The notes under the pieces were generated by a model. That model was not told the origin of the DNA, searched no databases, and saw only the letters and a program-made list of their open reading frames with translations. DNA of 64,000 bases from Desulfocapsa sp. Its GTDB lineage: Bacteria > Desulfobacterota > Desulfobulbia > Desulfobulbales > Desulfocapsaceae. Each line of letters opens with the position of its first letter. The stretch's first letter is position 1. The translations under genes and the position numbers were made by a program. The stretch spans positions 34,116-98,115 of the forward strand of contig VMSP01000170.1 in assembly GCA_013792135.1 (NCBI GenBank), in the 5' to 3' direction. This document shows, in pieces, positions 9,420 to 18,712 of the stretch.

Positions 9420-9813
9420 GGTTGTCCGTCATGGAAGTGCGCGCCTTATTTTGTACCGGTGCTGCGCTGAAACAGTCGAGGTCTATTGATGATAAAAATA
9501 TGATATCACATTTACTCCGGGATTGAGGAACATTATTTTGCTTTAAGCATGTTTGACTTGGCAGTTAAGAGCCTTAAACTTCATACGGGACAGTATGAAA
9601 AAGAAAAATGAATCGGATTCAGCAGGCAGCTGGTTAAGGTCTTTTCGCCCCTACTGCTGTTGCAGTGAGTCAGCTTATGGGGGTATGCTTTAGCCCTTGA
9701 CACAGAGGATGACTTTTCATAGGAAAAGAGGATAGTGAGACGGTTGCACATTTAATATTCTGCTACGGTAGGTAGAAAATGTATAGAGGTGAAAGCTAAA
9801 ATAGGAGGGGAAA
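9420..9813. other. Intergenic region between divergent kinase and nitroreductase genes
   Basis: No convincing gene in these 394 bases. A 7-bp inverted repeat TTCATAC-N6-GTATGAA at 9580-9599 could be an operator. A TTGACA hexamer near 9698 is promoter-like toward the nitroreductase but its -10 partner is weak. Confidence 0.4.
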
Positions 9814-10347
9814 ATGTTTATCGATCTTTTACGAGCCAGAAGAAGTATTCGCCGGTTTCAGGATCAGCCGGTTGAAAAAGAGAAGAGAGATCTTTTGCTG
9901 GAGGCCATGCTGCGTTCACCCTCCTCACGTGGTTTGAACCCCTGGGAGTTTGTTGTGGTTACAGAGAAAGAAACACTGCTCCGGCTTTCGCATGCCAAGC
10001 CGCATGGTGCATCATTTCTGAAGAACGCACCCCTGGCCATTGTGGTCTGTGCCGATCCTGCAAAATGTGATGTGTGGGTGGAGGATTGCTCCATTAGCTC
10101 GATCCTTCTTCATCTGGCGGCAGCGGATCTTGGCCTTGGCAGTTGCTGGGTCCAGATACGGTTGCGGGAACATGACACCCGGCACACGGCTCAGGAATAT
10201 GTGGCTGGAATCATTGGGCTGAAAGAAGGAATGGTGGTGGAGTCGATTATTGGTATCGGTTATCCGGCGGAACAATTGCCCGGTCATTCCCGCTCGTCTC
10301 TGCAGGATGAAAAGGTGAGTTTTGAGAAATATGGGCAGAAGAAATAG
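9814..10347 (+). CDS. Nitroreductase-family FMN oxidoreductase
   Basis: 177-residue soluble flavoprotein of the nitroreductase superfamily. The N-terminal RARRSIRRFQDQPVEK motif and SPSSRGLNPWEFVVV are the usual FMN-contact segments, with the C-terminal half carrying LAAADLGLGSCWVQIR and IIGIGYPAEQ. Proteins of this type reduce nitro compounds, quinones or other substrates with NAD(P)H; the substrate cannot be assigned. The ATG at 9814 follows AGGAGGGG, a strong ribosome site. It stands alone, convergent with the HD-GYP gene 18 bases downstream. Confidence 0.92.
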   Translation: MFIDLLRARRSIRRFQDQPVEKEKRDLLLEAMLRSPSSRGLNPWEFVVVTEKETLLRLSHAKPHGASFLKNAPLAIVVCADPAKCDVWVEDCSISSILLHLAAADLGLGSCWVQIRLREHDTRHTAQEYVAGIIGLKEGMVVESIIGIGYPAEQLPGHSRSSLQDEKVSFEKYGQKK

Positions 10348-10364
10348 GTGGCTGTTCAGCGCGA

Positions 10365-13079
10365 CTATTCAGTAAGTATCACCTTCTCTGTGATTGGGCA
10401 TGAAATTACCATTTTTTCAAGTTTATCAAGGGTGTATGCCTGATCTTCCTTTAATTCAATATGTTCTGGCTCAACGGAGATCACGGAGTCGGCGATACTG
10501 GTGAAAGAGTTAAAGGCGTCTCCTGCCAACTCAAAATGTTTTCGGGTGAGAATGGCGAAATCGTTGCCGTAGGCCCTGAAGAGCAGGGCATGAGGATAGT
10601 GTGCCTGCAGTTCAATAGCGAAATCCTGGAAAACGTGATTTCCCTGTTCCCATCCCTCACGTTTATTGTATTCGATAACGTTGGTCAGATGGAGAATATG
10701 TAGACAGGTGTATTCGTGGAGTCCCTGATTGTTCTGCAGAAAGATTTTCAGGTAGTCTTCGTTGAACAGGCCGGTCAGTCTGTCATTAAAGAAATAAGAA
10801 AATCGTTTTTTTTCAATATCTGTACTTGGGCTCTGGGCGATGTCTACCGGGAGTGTTGTTTCTGTGAGAGCTTGAAGGGCCACGGCGACAACGTCAGGGT
10901 GAAATTGGATACCGCTGAGAGATGCCAGCTCAGCCAAGGCCTCCTTGATTTGTTTTCGTGGTTTGTAGATACGGTTGGTGGTCATGGCATCGAAGGCATC
11001 AGCCACAGTGAGGATGCGGGAGAGAAAGGGGATATCGTCGCCGTGCAGTCCGTCGGGATAGCCCTTGCCATCATGACGTTCATGGTGGTGGTAAATGATT
11101 TCGGCCAGATCTTTATACATGTCGTTATTGGAGAGCATCTCATAGCCGGCGGTGGCATGGAGCTTGATCAGCTCATAGTCCAGGCTGTTGAGCTTTCCTG
11201 GTTTGAGAAGAACGGAGTCCGGTGTGGCTATTTTGCCGATATCATGGAGGATGGCCGCTTTGTAGAGTTTTTCTATATCCTGCTCGTCAATGCCCATTGC
11301 CTGGGCTATTTTTTGACAATAGCCGGCCACACGCTCAGTATGACCGGCGGTGTAGGTATCCCGCTGCTCGATCATGTTGACAAAGGTGAAGATTGTCTCC
11401 TGATAATTGACCGTTCGCTCAAATGTCAGTTTGGCGACTTCGTCCCGGTGGCGAAAGGAGCTGATGGCGAAACCGAGATCCCCGGCAAGTTCTTCCAGCA
11501 TGGCGATTTCTTCCTGCTCAAATCCCTTTCGCATCCAGGTATAAATTGTGAGTGTGCCCAAGGGCTTGGCTGATTGTCTGGCCCGTAAAGGCAGAGCGAT
11601 GGCTGACTGGAATCCCTTTATCTCGGCCTGGTCCCGCCAGGGGGTCAGATCCTGGTCATGGTAGCGATCGCTGATTACGGTGGTGTCTTCCCGAATACAT
11701 CTGGCCGTCGGACTTTTATAAAAGGGGAGCTTCTGGTCATTGACTGCATACGGGGGAGGAGCCAGGTATTTTTCAAAATCATCGGAGCTGTATATCTTAT
11801 AAATTTTCTCCTGATCCAGTAGACCAATCCACGCGAATCCATAGTGTCCATGTTGGACAAAGAGCTCACAGGATTTTTTGAGCAGGACTTGCAGGGTGGG
11901 AGAGGTGATCAGTAATTTGTTGATATCGGCCACGGTCTGCAGGATGCCCTTGAGATAGAGCTGCTGATCGAGAAGGGTGTTGACCTTTTCCGTTCGTTTC
12001 GCCACCTTGCTTTCCAGGGTGATGTTCAGTCTGTCCACTTCCATTTTTTTCTTTTGCAGGATGCGATTGAGGAGCAGAACGTACCAGGCGGTGGCCAGAA
12101 CCAGAAGGACAGCCAAGCCCAAGAGAGTGAATTGCCGCCAGTACCGGGAGAGAACATCCGTAAGGGAGAAATTACCATAGTCTTTGTAAGGGCCGATTTT
12201 CAGGTCAAAAAGACAGTCATGCACAGGTTGATAATTGAGGGGAATGGTCCATCCTGCCGAATGACTGGCCAGGGCTGCTGGGTCATTGCTTTCCATGGTC
12301 ATCAGGGCACCGGCAACAAGACGGGAGAGCCTGTCTGGTGTCGATTTGATTGCCGCCATGGGCCATTCAGGGTAAAGGGCGGTGCTGAGGAGAAAGGGAA
12401 AGTCGTCTGCCGGCTGTTTATTTAAAATCTTTATCTGTTCCAGATGCATGGTTCCGTTTTCAGCCATGCGCTCAAGGGTGTCGGTGCGCACTGTTCCGGC
12501 ATCAACGGTCCCGCTCAGGACAGCATGGACAACACCTTCATGGGTGCCGGCGTAGCGCAGAGAAGAAAAGTCGGTGTGCGGTTCGATGTCCTGCAGAAAA
12601 AACTCCCGCCAGGCGACAATCCACCCACCGAGCGAAAGCGGATCCACAGCCATGAAGGACTTTCCTTTGAGATCAGTGAAGGTATTGATGTCCTGGCGGT
12701 CAGCCTTGGTGAAGATAACACCGCCAAAAGTGGTGGTCTGTTGCTCAGGGAGATTCTGGTTGATCAGGGTGGCAAGGCGGCTGACTCCGTAGAGCTTTTC
12801 CAGCTCCACATAATAGGCCGGGTTGGTCAGTACGAAATCGATCTTGCCCTGTTTTACGGTCTCATGAATTTCTTTAAATCCCAAGGGGACAATAGTGAAA
12901 TGGTAATCAGGGAGAGTGGCGGAGAGATAGTCAGCCGTTGCAGTCCATTTTTGTACCGCAATATCCTCTCCGCTTTTGGCAAGGACACCTATGGATATAG
13001 TTTGGGGGCCGGCCATCAGCAGGATTGGTTTGAACAGGAGAAACAATAATATGTAGATTGTTCTGGCGGTAATAGTCAT
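10365..13079 (-). CDS. PhnD-like sensor / GAF / HD-GYP c-di-GMP phosphodiesterase with degenerate GGDEF (copy 1)
   Basis: 904-residue membrane receptor. A signal segment (about 6-23) leads into a PhnD-type periplasmic binding domain (about 25-285; TISIGVL, DFVLTNPAYYVELEK, DLKGKSFMAVD, SLGGWIVAWREF), then one membrane helix near 310-332, a coiled coil, a GAF domain (about 375-530) and an HD-GYP domain with HDIGKIATPDSVLLKPG and HHERHDGKGYPDGL, the metal-ligand and GYP signatures of c-di-GMP phosphodiesterases. The last 150 residues look like GGDEF with DRLTGLFNEDYL, but the signature is YGNDF, so diguanylate cyclase activity is unlikely. The likely job is to lower c-di-GMP when a small ligand binds outside. 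It has a close tandem copy upstream on the same strand. Confidence 0.92.
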   Translation of the reverse strand: MTITARTIYILLFLLFKPILLMAGPQTISIGVLAKSGEDIAVQKWTATADYLSATLPDYHFTIVPLGFKEIHETVKQGKIDFVLTNPAYYVELEKLYGVSRLATLINQNLPEQQTTTFGGVIFTKADRQDINTFTDLKGKSFMAVDPLSLGGWIVAWREFFLQDIEPHTDFSSLRYAGTHEGVVHAVLSGTVDAGTVRTDTLERMAENGTMHLEQIKILNKQPADDFPFLLSTALYPEWPMAAIKSTPDRLSRLVAGALMTMESNDPAALASHSAGWTIPLNYQPVHDCLFDLKIGPYKDYGNFSLTDVLSRYWRQFTLLGLAVLLVLATAWYVLLLNRILQKKKMEVDRLNITLESKVAKRTEKVNTLLDQQLYLKGILQTVADINKLLITSPTLQVLLKKSCELFVQHGHYGFAWIGLLDQEKIYKIYSSDDFEKYLAPPPYAVNDQKLPFYKSPTARCIREDTTVISDRYHDQDLTPWRDQAEIKGFQSAIALPLRARQSAKPLGTLTIYTWMRKGFEQEEIAMLEELAGDLGFAISSFRHRDEVAKLTFERTVNYQETIFTFVNMIEQRDTYTAGHTERVAGYCQKIAQAMGIDEQDIEKLYKAAILHDIGKIATPDSVLLKPGKLNSLDYELIKLHATAGYEMLSNNDMYKDLAEIIYHHHERHDGKGYPDGLHGDDIPFLSRILTVADAFDAMTTNRIYKPRKQIKEALAELASLSGIQFHPDVVAVALQALTETTLPVDIAQSPSTDIEKKRFSYFFNDRLTGLFNEDYLKIFLQNNQGLHEYTCLHILHLTNVIEYNKREGWEQGNHVFQDFAIELQAHYPHALLFRAYGNDFAILTRKHFELAGDAFNSFTSIADSVISVEPEHIELKEDQAYTLDKLEKMVISCPITEKVILTE

Positions 13080-13284
13080 TACTGTTTATGTAAAAAATGA
13101 GAAAATAAAATAACATATGGAAAATGTGGTCTATTAATGGTTCGGGTAAGGTGAGCCCTTATTTTTGCAGGAGGATCGTAATAGCGACAGTTCCGCAATA
13201 ATATAGATTGGTTAAATCATACGAAGTGCGATTACAATTATCATGTAGTTTTGGATCCGAAATGGCATCGGAATGCATTTACAA

Positions 13285-16002
13285 CTATATTGCCCCTATC
13301 ATATTGTTCGTAAGTGGACTGGAAATTATCATTTTTTCAAGTTTATCAATGGTATAGGTTGTGTCTTTGAGTAAATCAACATGCTGGGATTCAACAGTGA
13401 TTTCTGAGTTTGCTATACTGATAAAGGAATCGAAGGTACTATCTTCCATAACAAAATGTTTTCTGTTGAGAATGGAAAAATCATTTCCGTAGGCCCGGAA
13501 AATCAGGGCGTCAGGGTAATATTCCTGCAACTCGGCAGCGAATTTCTGGATGAGTTGATTTCCTTGTTCCCATCCTTGTCGTTTATTGTATTCCAGAATA
13601 TTCTGCAGATGCAGTATATGAATACATGAATATTCCTTGAGGTTCTGGTTATTCTGCAAGAATATTCTCAGGTAATCTTCATTGTACAGTCCGGTTAATT
13701 TGTCATTAAAAAAGTAAGAAAAGCGTTTCTTTTCAATATCGGTGCTTGGTGTCTGGGTAACTGCTACAGGGCTCTGTGTATCTTTAAGTGCTTTGATGGC
13801 CGCAGTGACAACTTCCGGGTGAAACTGACTGCCGCTGAGGGATTCAAGCTCGGCCAAGGCTTCCGGGATGGTTTTCCGCGCTTTATAGATACGGTTTGTG
13901 GTCATGGCGTCGAAGGAGTCGGCAACAGTTAATATTCTGGAAAGAAAAGGGATGTCATTGCCATGCAACCCGTCAGGATAGCCTGTTCCATCATAGCGTT
14001 CATGGTGATGGAGAATAATATCGGCCAAATCTCTGTAAGTATCAATATTGGCAAGCATTTCATAGCCGGCAGAGGCGTGGAGTTTGATCAGGGCGTAATC
14101 CAGGCTGTTGAGTTTGCCCGGTTTGAGAAGAATTGAATCCGGCGTGGCTATCTTTCCGATATCATGGAGGGTTGCAGCCTTGTAGAGCTTTTCTGCTTCC
14201 TGGTCTGCAACTCCCATTTCTATGGCTATCTGCTGGCAATATTTGGCTACACGTGCGGTATGGCCCGCGGTATAAGTGTCCCGTTGCTCAATCATGTAAA
14301 CAAAAGAAAGAATCGTTTCTTTATAATTGGTTGTTCGTTCGGTCATAAGTCTGACCACTTCCTCTTTGTGTCGAAAGGAACTGATAGCAAAACCAAGATC
14401 TCCGGCGAGTTCTTCAAGCATGTCAATTTCTTGCTGTTCAAATCCATCACGATGCCAGGTATAGATGGTGAGTGCGCCTAGTGGTTCTGTTGTTTCTTTG
14501 TTTCGTAGAGGGAGAGCTATGACAGATTGAAATCCTGTTACCTTATTCTGTTCCCGCCAGGGAGTAAGGTCCAGGCAGTTATGACGGTGGTCGTTGATTA
14601 CCGTGGTATTTTCCCGGACACATCTGGCTGTCGGGCTTTGATAAAATGGTGATTCCGGGACATTGATCGCATATGGAGGGTCGGCCAAGTATCTTTCGAT
14701 ATCGTCAGAACTGTATATCGTCAAAAATTGTTCCTGATCCCGCAGGCCAATCCAGCAGAAACCATAGTGGCCATGATGAATGAATCGATCGCATGATTGT
14801 TTGAGCAGGATTTCCAGGTTAGGAGAGGTGATCAGGAGTTTGTTGATATCGGCTACGGTCTGGAGGATACCTTTGAGATAGATCTGCTGATCGAGGAGGG
14901 TGCGGATTTTTTCTGTCCGCCCGGCCACTTTGGTTTCAAGAGTGATGTTCAGTCTGTCTACTTCCAGTTTTTTCTTCTTCAGGATTCGATTCAAAAGAAA
15001 GCTGTACCATGAAGCGGCTATGACCATGACGGCGGACAGGCCCAAGATGGTCAATTGCCGCCAATAGCGTGAGAGGACATCCTTAAGGGAAAATTTGCCA
15101 AAGTCTTTATAGGGGCCAATCTTCAGTTCAAAAAGACACTCATGTACGGATTGATAATTGAGGGGGATGGTCCATCCTGCTGATTGACTGGCCAGTGAAG
15201 CTGGATGGTCGCTACTCAAGGCCATCAAGGCGCCGGCAACCAGACGGGAAAGTTTGTCTGGTGTACTTTTGGTTGCGGCCATGGGCCACTCCGGATAGAG
15301 CGAGGTGCTGAGCAGAAAAGGAAAGTCGCATTCGGTCTGCGGATGAAGAACCTTTATCTGGTCCAGGCGGATAGATCCGTCCGCCGCCATCCGTTCAAGG
15401 AAGTCGGTGCCAACTGACCCGGCGTCAACCGTACCAGCAAGAACGGCATGAACAACAGCTTCATGGGTACCGGCAAAACTCAGGGATGAAAAGTCGGTGA
15501 GCGGATCAATGTTTTTTCGGAAAAACTCTCGCCAGGCCACGATCCAGCCACCGAAAGCAAGCTGGTCTACTGCCATAAACGACCTTCCTTTAAGGTCGTA
15601 AAGAAGGTTGATGTCCCAGCGGGCGGCTTTAGTGAAAATCACACCGCCAAGAGTGCTAGTCTGTTGGCCGGGGAGATTTTGGTTAATCAGGGTGCAAATT
15701 CGGATAACATTGTAAAGCTTTTCCAGTTCCACATAAAAAGCGGGATTGGCCAGAACAAAATCGATCCTGCCTAGTTGGACTGCCTTATGAATTTCTTTAT
15801 AACCTAAAGGGATTATGGTGAAATGGTAATCAGGAAGGGAGGTGGAAAGATAGTCAGCCGTTGCGGACCATTTTTTTACGACAAGCTCCTCTTCACTGTT
15901 GGCAAGGACGCCTATGGATATGGTTTGGGAATCAGCTGACAGCAGTTGCGGCTGGAAGAGGATAAACAATAATAAACAGGTCATCCGGACGATTACAATC
16001 AT
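13285..16002 (-). CDS. PhnD-like sensor / GAF / HD-GYP c-di-GMP phosphodiesterase with degenerate GGDEF (copy 2)
   Basis: Paralogue of the next gene with the same domain order and high identity throughout: PhnD-like sensor (DFVLANPAFYVELEK), membrane helix, GAF, HD-GYP (HDIGKIATPDSILLKPG, HHERYDGTGYPDGL) and degenerate GGDEF (DKLTGLYNEDYL; YGNDF). I placed the start at ATG 16002 because the paralogue begins at the equivalent residue and AGGAAGG is just upstream; an in-frame ATG at 16062 would add 20 residues. The HD-GYP ligands are intact. Divergence is visible in the sensor, so the two copies may read different ligands. The 205-base gap between copies has no gene. Confidence 0.9.
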   Translation of the reverse strand: MIVIVRMTCLLLFILFQPQLLSADSQTISIGVLANSEEELVVKKWSATADYLSTSLPDYHFTIIPLGYKEIHKAVQLGRIDFVLANPAFYVELEKLYNVIRICTLINQNLPGQQTSTLGGVIFTKAARWDINLLYDLKGRSFMAVDQLAFGGWIVAWREFFRKNIDPLTDFSSLSFAGTHEAVVHAVLAGTVDAGSVGTDFLERMAADGSIRLDQIKVLHPQTECDFPFLLSTSLYPEWPMAATKSTPDKLSRLVAGALMALSSDHPASLASQSAGWTIPLNYQSVHECLFELKIGPYKDFGKFSLKDVLSRYWRQLTILGLSAVMVIAASWYSFLLNRILKKKKLEVDRLNITLETKVAGRTEKIRTLLDQQIYLKGILQTVADINKLLITSPNLEILLKQSCDRFIHHGHYGFCWIGLRDQEQFLTIYSSDDIERYLADPPYAINVPESPFYQSPTARCVRENTTVINDHRHNCLDLTPWREQNKVTGFQSVIALPLRNKETTEPLGALTIYTWHRDGFEQQEIDMLEELAGDLGFAISSFRHKEEVVRLMTERTTNYKETILSFVYMIEQRDTYTAGHTARVAKYCQQIAIEMGVADQEAEKLYKAATLHDIGKIATPDSILLKPGKLNSLDYALIKLHASAGYEMLANIDTYRDLADIILHHHERYDGTGYPDGLHGNDIPFLSRILTVADSFDAMTTNRIYKARKTIPEALAELESLSGSQFHPEVVTAAIKALKDTQSPVAVTQTPSTDIEKKRFSYFFNDKLTGLYNEDYLRIFLQNNQNLKEYSCIHILHLQNILEYNKRQGWEQGNQLIQKFAAELQEYYPDALIFRAYGNDFSILNRKHFVMEDSTFDSFISIANSEITVESQHVDLLKDTTYTIDKLEKMIISSPLTNNMIGAI

Positions 16003-16132
16003 GGCCTTCCTGGGATATGTGATAGGACGAGAAGAGAGCAAGGTCTCAAGCTTGATCACCATAATCTAATCTCAAGATACTTATATGTAAAGGTATCTTT
16101 ATTCCCTTTTTTAATCAAGGTGGAATCAGTGA

Positions 16133-16930
16133 TCAGTATAGATCAGCCTCGATGAACAGGCAGGTGTTTTTTCCCGGGATGAAGGATGCGAGCTCGTAGT
16201 CGCTGAACTGCTGATAAATTCTGAATCCTGAATCGTGGAGAAATGCCTGCCATTTTTCCACGGTAAAAGCTGCAAGGTGCAAAGTGTGGCTCAGGTCTTC
16301 ATTGGCCACCCCTGGTTGCCGGAGACGGACCCGATATCGCTCTTCGAGGGTGAGTTGCTCATTAGAGTAGCCGCGGCGGATTTCTTTAATGACCTTGCCG
16401 CCATCTGGTTGATCAAAGATCTGGAACTGAAAGAGCTTTTTAGAGCCCAAGTTCAGAGTGGTCAGGTCAGGGATAAAGAGTTGCAGGAGCAGTTTGCCAT
16501 CCTGTTTGAAAACAGTCCTGATCTGTTGCAGGCACTTTTTTATCCTATCTGCGGTTACAAGGAGATTCAGCGTATGATAGGGAATTATCACAGTGTCGAA
16601 TTGCCGAGATAGAGCCAGTTCGGTCATATCCATGCATACATAGGAGATGTTTGTTGGCCCGGCTTTGAGCTTGGCCAGGTGCAGCATGGAAAGGGAGAGG
16701 TCAATGGCGGTGATATCAGCCCCGGTTGCTGCCAGTTGTCGGCACAGGCGGCCGGTTCCGCAGCCAATCTCGAGGACGGTGCCGGGTACCTTGATTCTTT
16801 CCTGGTAGAAGGTGAGATCATCATTAAAATCTGCCATTTCCATGTCGTAAAACTGACAGTATCGTTCACTGCCCAGGGGCAGGAAAACCTCATCCGGCTC
16901 CTTATGAGTGGCAAAGATATCGGCTGTCAT
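16133..16930 (-). CDS. Class I SAM-dependent methyltransferase
   Basis: 265-residue protein with a Rossmann methyltransferase core: motif I VLEIGCGTGRLCRQLA (about 52-67), the acidic end of strand 2 in ITAIDLSLSML, motif III-like FDTVIIPYHTLNLL, and LLLQLFIPD after it. It resembles small-molecule methyltransferases of the Methyltransf_25/11 type with a C-terminal beta-rich cap. The N-terminal DEVFLPLGSERYCQFYDMEM region is of the sort found in family members acting on small metabolites. Substrate unknown. It lies 70 bases downstream of mscL on the same strand, with a hairpin between them. Confidence 0.85.
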   Translation of the reverse strand: MTADIFATHKEPDEVFLPLGSERYCQFYDMEMADFNDDLTFYQERIKVPGTVLEIGCGTGRLCRQLAATGADITAIDLSLSMLHLAKLKAGPTNISYVCMDMTELALSRQFDTVIIPYHTLNLLVTADRIKKCLQQIRTVFKQDGKLLLQLFIPDLTTLNLGSKKLFQFQIFDQPDGGKVIKEIRRGYSNEQLTLEERYRVRLRQPGVANEDLSHTLHLAAFTVEKWQAFLHDSGFRIYQQFSDYELASFIPGKNTCLFIEADLY

Positions 16931-16950
16931 TTTCTGGTGTTATCTGAACA

Positions 16951-16983
16951 TATCTGGTTCCCATGCAGCAAGAGAACCAGATA
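16951..16983 (-). terminator. Hairpin downstream of mscL
   Basis: A 10-bp perfect stem TATCTGGTTC / GAACCAGATA with a 13-base loop, 18 bases past the mscL stop. There is no clean T run, so termination is uncertain. Confidence 0.4.
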
Positions 16984-17000
16984 CGGTCACGTCCTGGAAT

Positions 17001-17408
17001 TTATTTTGCTTTCAGCAGGTCGCGGATCTCGGTAAGCAGCAGTTCTTCCTTGGTGGGTACGGGTTCGGCTGGAGGTTCTACTTTGGCAGCTTCCTTACGT
17101 TTCAGGGAATTTATTCCTTTGATCATCATGAAGATGGCAAAGGCGATGATGGTAAAATCAACGGCTGTCTGGACAAACTTACCATAGGAGATAACGACCG
17201 CTTCGGTGCCCTCTGATGCCGCCTGGAGAGTGATGGCGAGTTTGCTGAAATCTATACCGCCAATGAGAAGACCAATCGGCGGCATGATAACATCGCTCAC
17301 AATGGAAGAGACGACTTTGCCAAAGGCTGCCCCGATAATAATACCAACAGCCATGTCGATAACGTTTCCTTTTACTGCAAACTCTTTGAATTCTTTGAGT
17401 AGACTCAT
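17001..17408 (-). CDS. mscL: Large-conductance mechanosensitive channel
   Basis: 135-residue inner-membrane channel that opens under membrane tension to release solutes during hypo-osmotic shock. The N-terminal amphipathic helix [22 protein letters not shown], the pore helix [25 protein letters not shown], the second helix [15 protein letters not shown] and the C-terminal helical bundle ([14 protein letters not shown]) are all present at the usual length. GGAGA precedes the ATG. It seems to be a single gene with its own short leader. Confidence 0.98.
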   Translation of the reverse strand: MSLLKEFKEFAVKGNVIDMAVGIIIGAAFGKVVSSIVSDVIMPPIGLLIGGIDFSKLAITLQAASEGTEAVVISYGKFVQTAVDFTIIAFAIFMMIKGINSLKRKEAAKVEPPAEPVPTKEELLLTEIRDLLKAK

Positions 17409-17685
17409 TTTTAATTCTCCATGGATTGAGATGAAAAAAATCGCCTGCCTGTCCAGAGTAAACCAGTAGGCCCATTGTTTTTCTGCAGAACTGATTGGTT
17501 TTTAAGGGGGAGATCTCAGTGGTTTCGTTTGTTCACCTTTTGCAGATAAAGAATTATATCAAAATGCAGGAAGATTTTGCAAGGATGAATTCTTTTGGGC
17601 ATGGAGGACCACTCGGTGTCGTTTATGGGAGCGACCCTCTGCGGAGATGATGTCCATTTGTTTTCCGTATCGCTCCTGGATGATC

Positions 17686-18576
17686 TTATAGCAGATTTTT
17701 TAACGCCTCCTCTATCTTCGGAAAACTATATGGATAGTCGGCCTGTTGCAGGACTTCCGGTATTGCACGCTGAGAACCCAACAATACATCGGCAAATTCA
17801 CCTAATACGATCTTGAGGGCAAAGCCGGGTACAGGTAGAAAAGCTGGCCGATGTAAAACTGTCGCCAGGGCATGGGTAAATTCCCGGTTGCTTACCGGGT
17901 ATGGAGCCACTGCATTGACTGGGCCACGCAGGCTTGTATTATCTTTTGCATAGAGCATGATTCTTGTCAGGTCATCAATATGAATCCAGGACATATATTG
18001 GCGGCCACTTCCCAGCCTGCCTCCCAATCCGAATTTAAAAGGAAGCAGCATTTGCGCTAATGCCCCTCCGTTATCGCCTAAAACAACACCTGTACGGATC
18101 GTAACAACCCGGACACCATACTCTTCCGCGCGCAGTGCCTCTTTTTCCCAGTCCCTGCAGACCTTGGCAAGAAAATCATCTCCGGATGCAGAGCGTTCAG
18201 TGAGCATCTCGTCCTTTCGTGAACCGTAATAGCCGACGGCAGAAGAAGAGATCAGGGTTGTCGGCCTGTTTTTCGATTTAGCAATGAGGTCGACAAGGTG
18301 CCGGGTTCCTTCAACCCGGCTGGTCCGTATTCGGTTTTTCTTTTCCGTATTCCAGCGGCCGTGAAAGATCGATTCACCGGCCAAGTGGTATATCGTATCC
18401 ACACCATCAAGAAAAGACGGGTCTGCGTTCTGTGAACCATCCCACTTCCTGACCTCGTTGTCGGCAAAGAGGTGTTTGATTTTTGCTGTATTACGTCCGG
18501 CAATAATCGGCTGGGATAATTTGTTTGCAAGATGTTGACCAACAAAACCTGTCCCACCAGTGATCAGTGTTTTCAT
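17686..18576 (-). CDS. TIGR01777-family NAD-dependent epimerase (SDR39U1/YfcH type)
   Basis: 296-residue extended SDR protein. The nucleotide-binding motif is TGGTGFVGQHL at the N-terminus, followed by GVDTIYHLAGESI, SSSAVGYYGSRKDE containing the YxxxK-like region, and RTGVVLGDNGGALAQMLLPFKFGLGGRLGSGRQYMSWIHIDDL typical of TIGR01777. The C-terminal DUF1731-like part (PAFLPVPGFALKIVLGEFADVLLGSQRAIPEVL) is intact. Family members are poorly characterised; some link to cell-division or envelope phenotypes. It is monocistronic in appearance, with 277 bases to mscL downstream and 136 bases to the photolyase upstream. Confidence 0.93.
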   Translation of the reverse strand: MKTLITGGTGFVGQHLANKLSQPIIAGRNTAKIKHLFADNEVRKWDGSQNADPSFLDGVDTIYHLAGESIFHGRWNTEKKNRIRTSRVEGTRHLVDLIAKSKNRPTTLISSSAVGYYGSRKDEMLTERSASGDDFLAKVCRDWEKEALRAEEYGVRVVTIRTGVVLGDNGGALAQMLLPFKFGLGGRLGSGRQYMSWIHIDDLTRIMLYAKDNTSLRGPVNAVAPYPVSNREFTHALATVLHRPAFLPVPGFALKIVLGEFADVLLGSQRAIPEVLQQADYPYSFPKIEEALKNLL

Positions 18577-18712
18577 GATGTTTCCTCCAGAGAAATGACA
18601 TGATTGGAATTCTTTCGTTTCTTGATGCTGCCAACTATGAGGATTTAATAAGAGTGAACATGCACAACTACATGAAAAATGGGGATTTATTCATAGTTCC
18701 TTTTTGTTGGTA

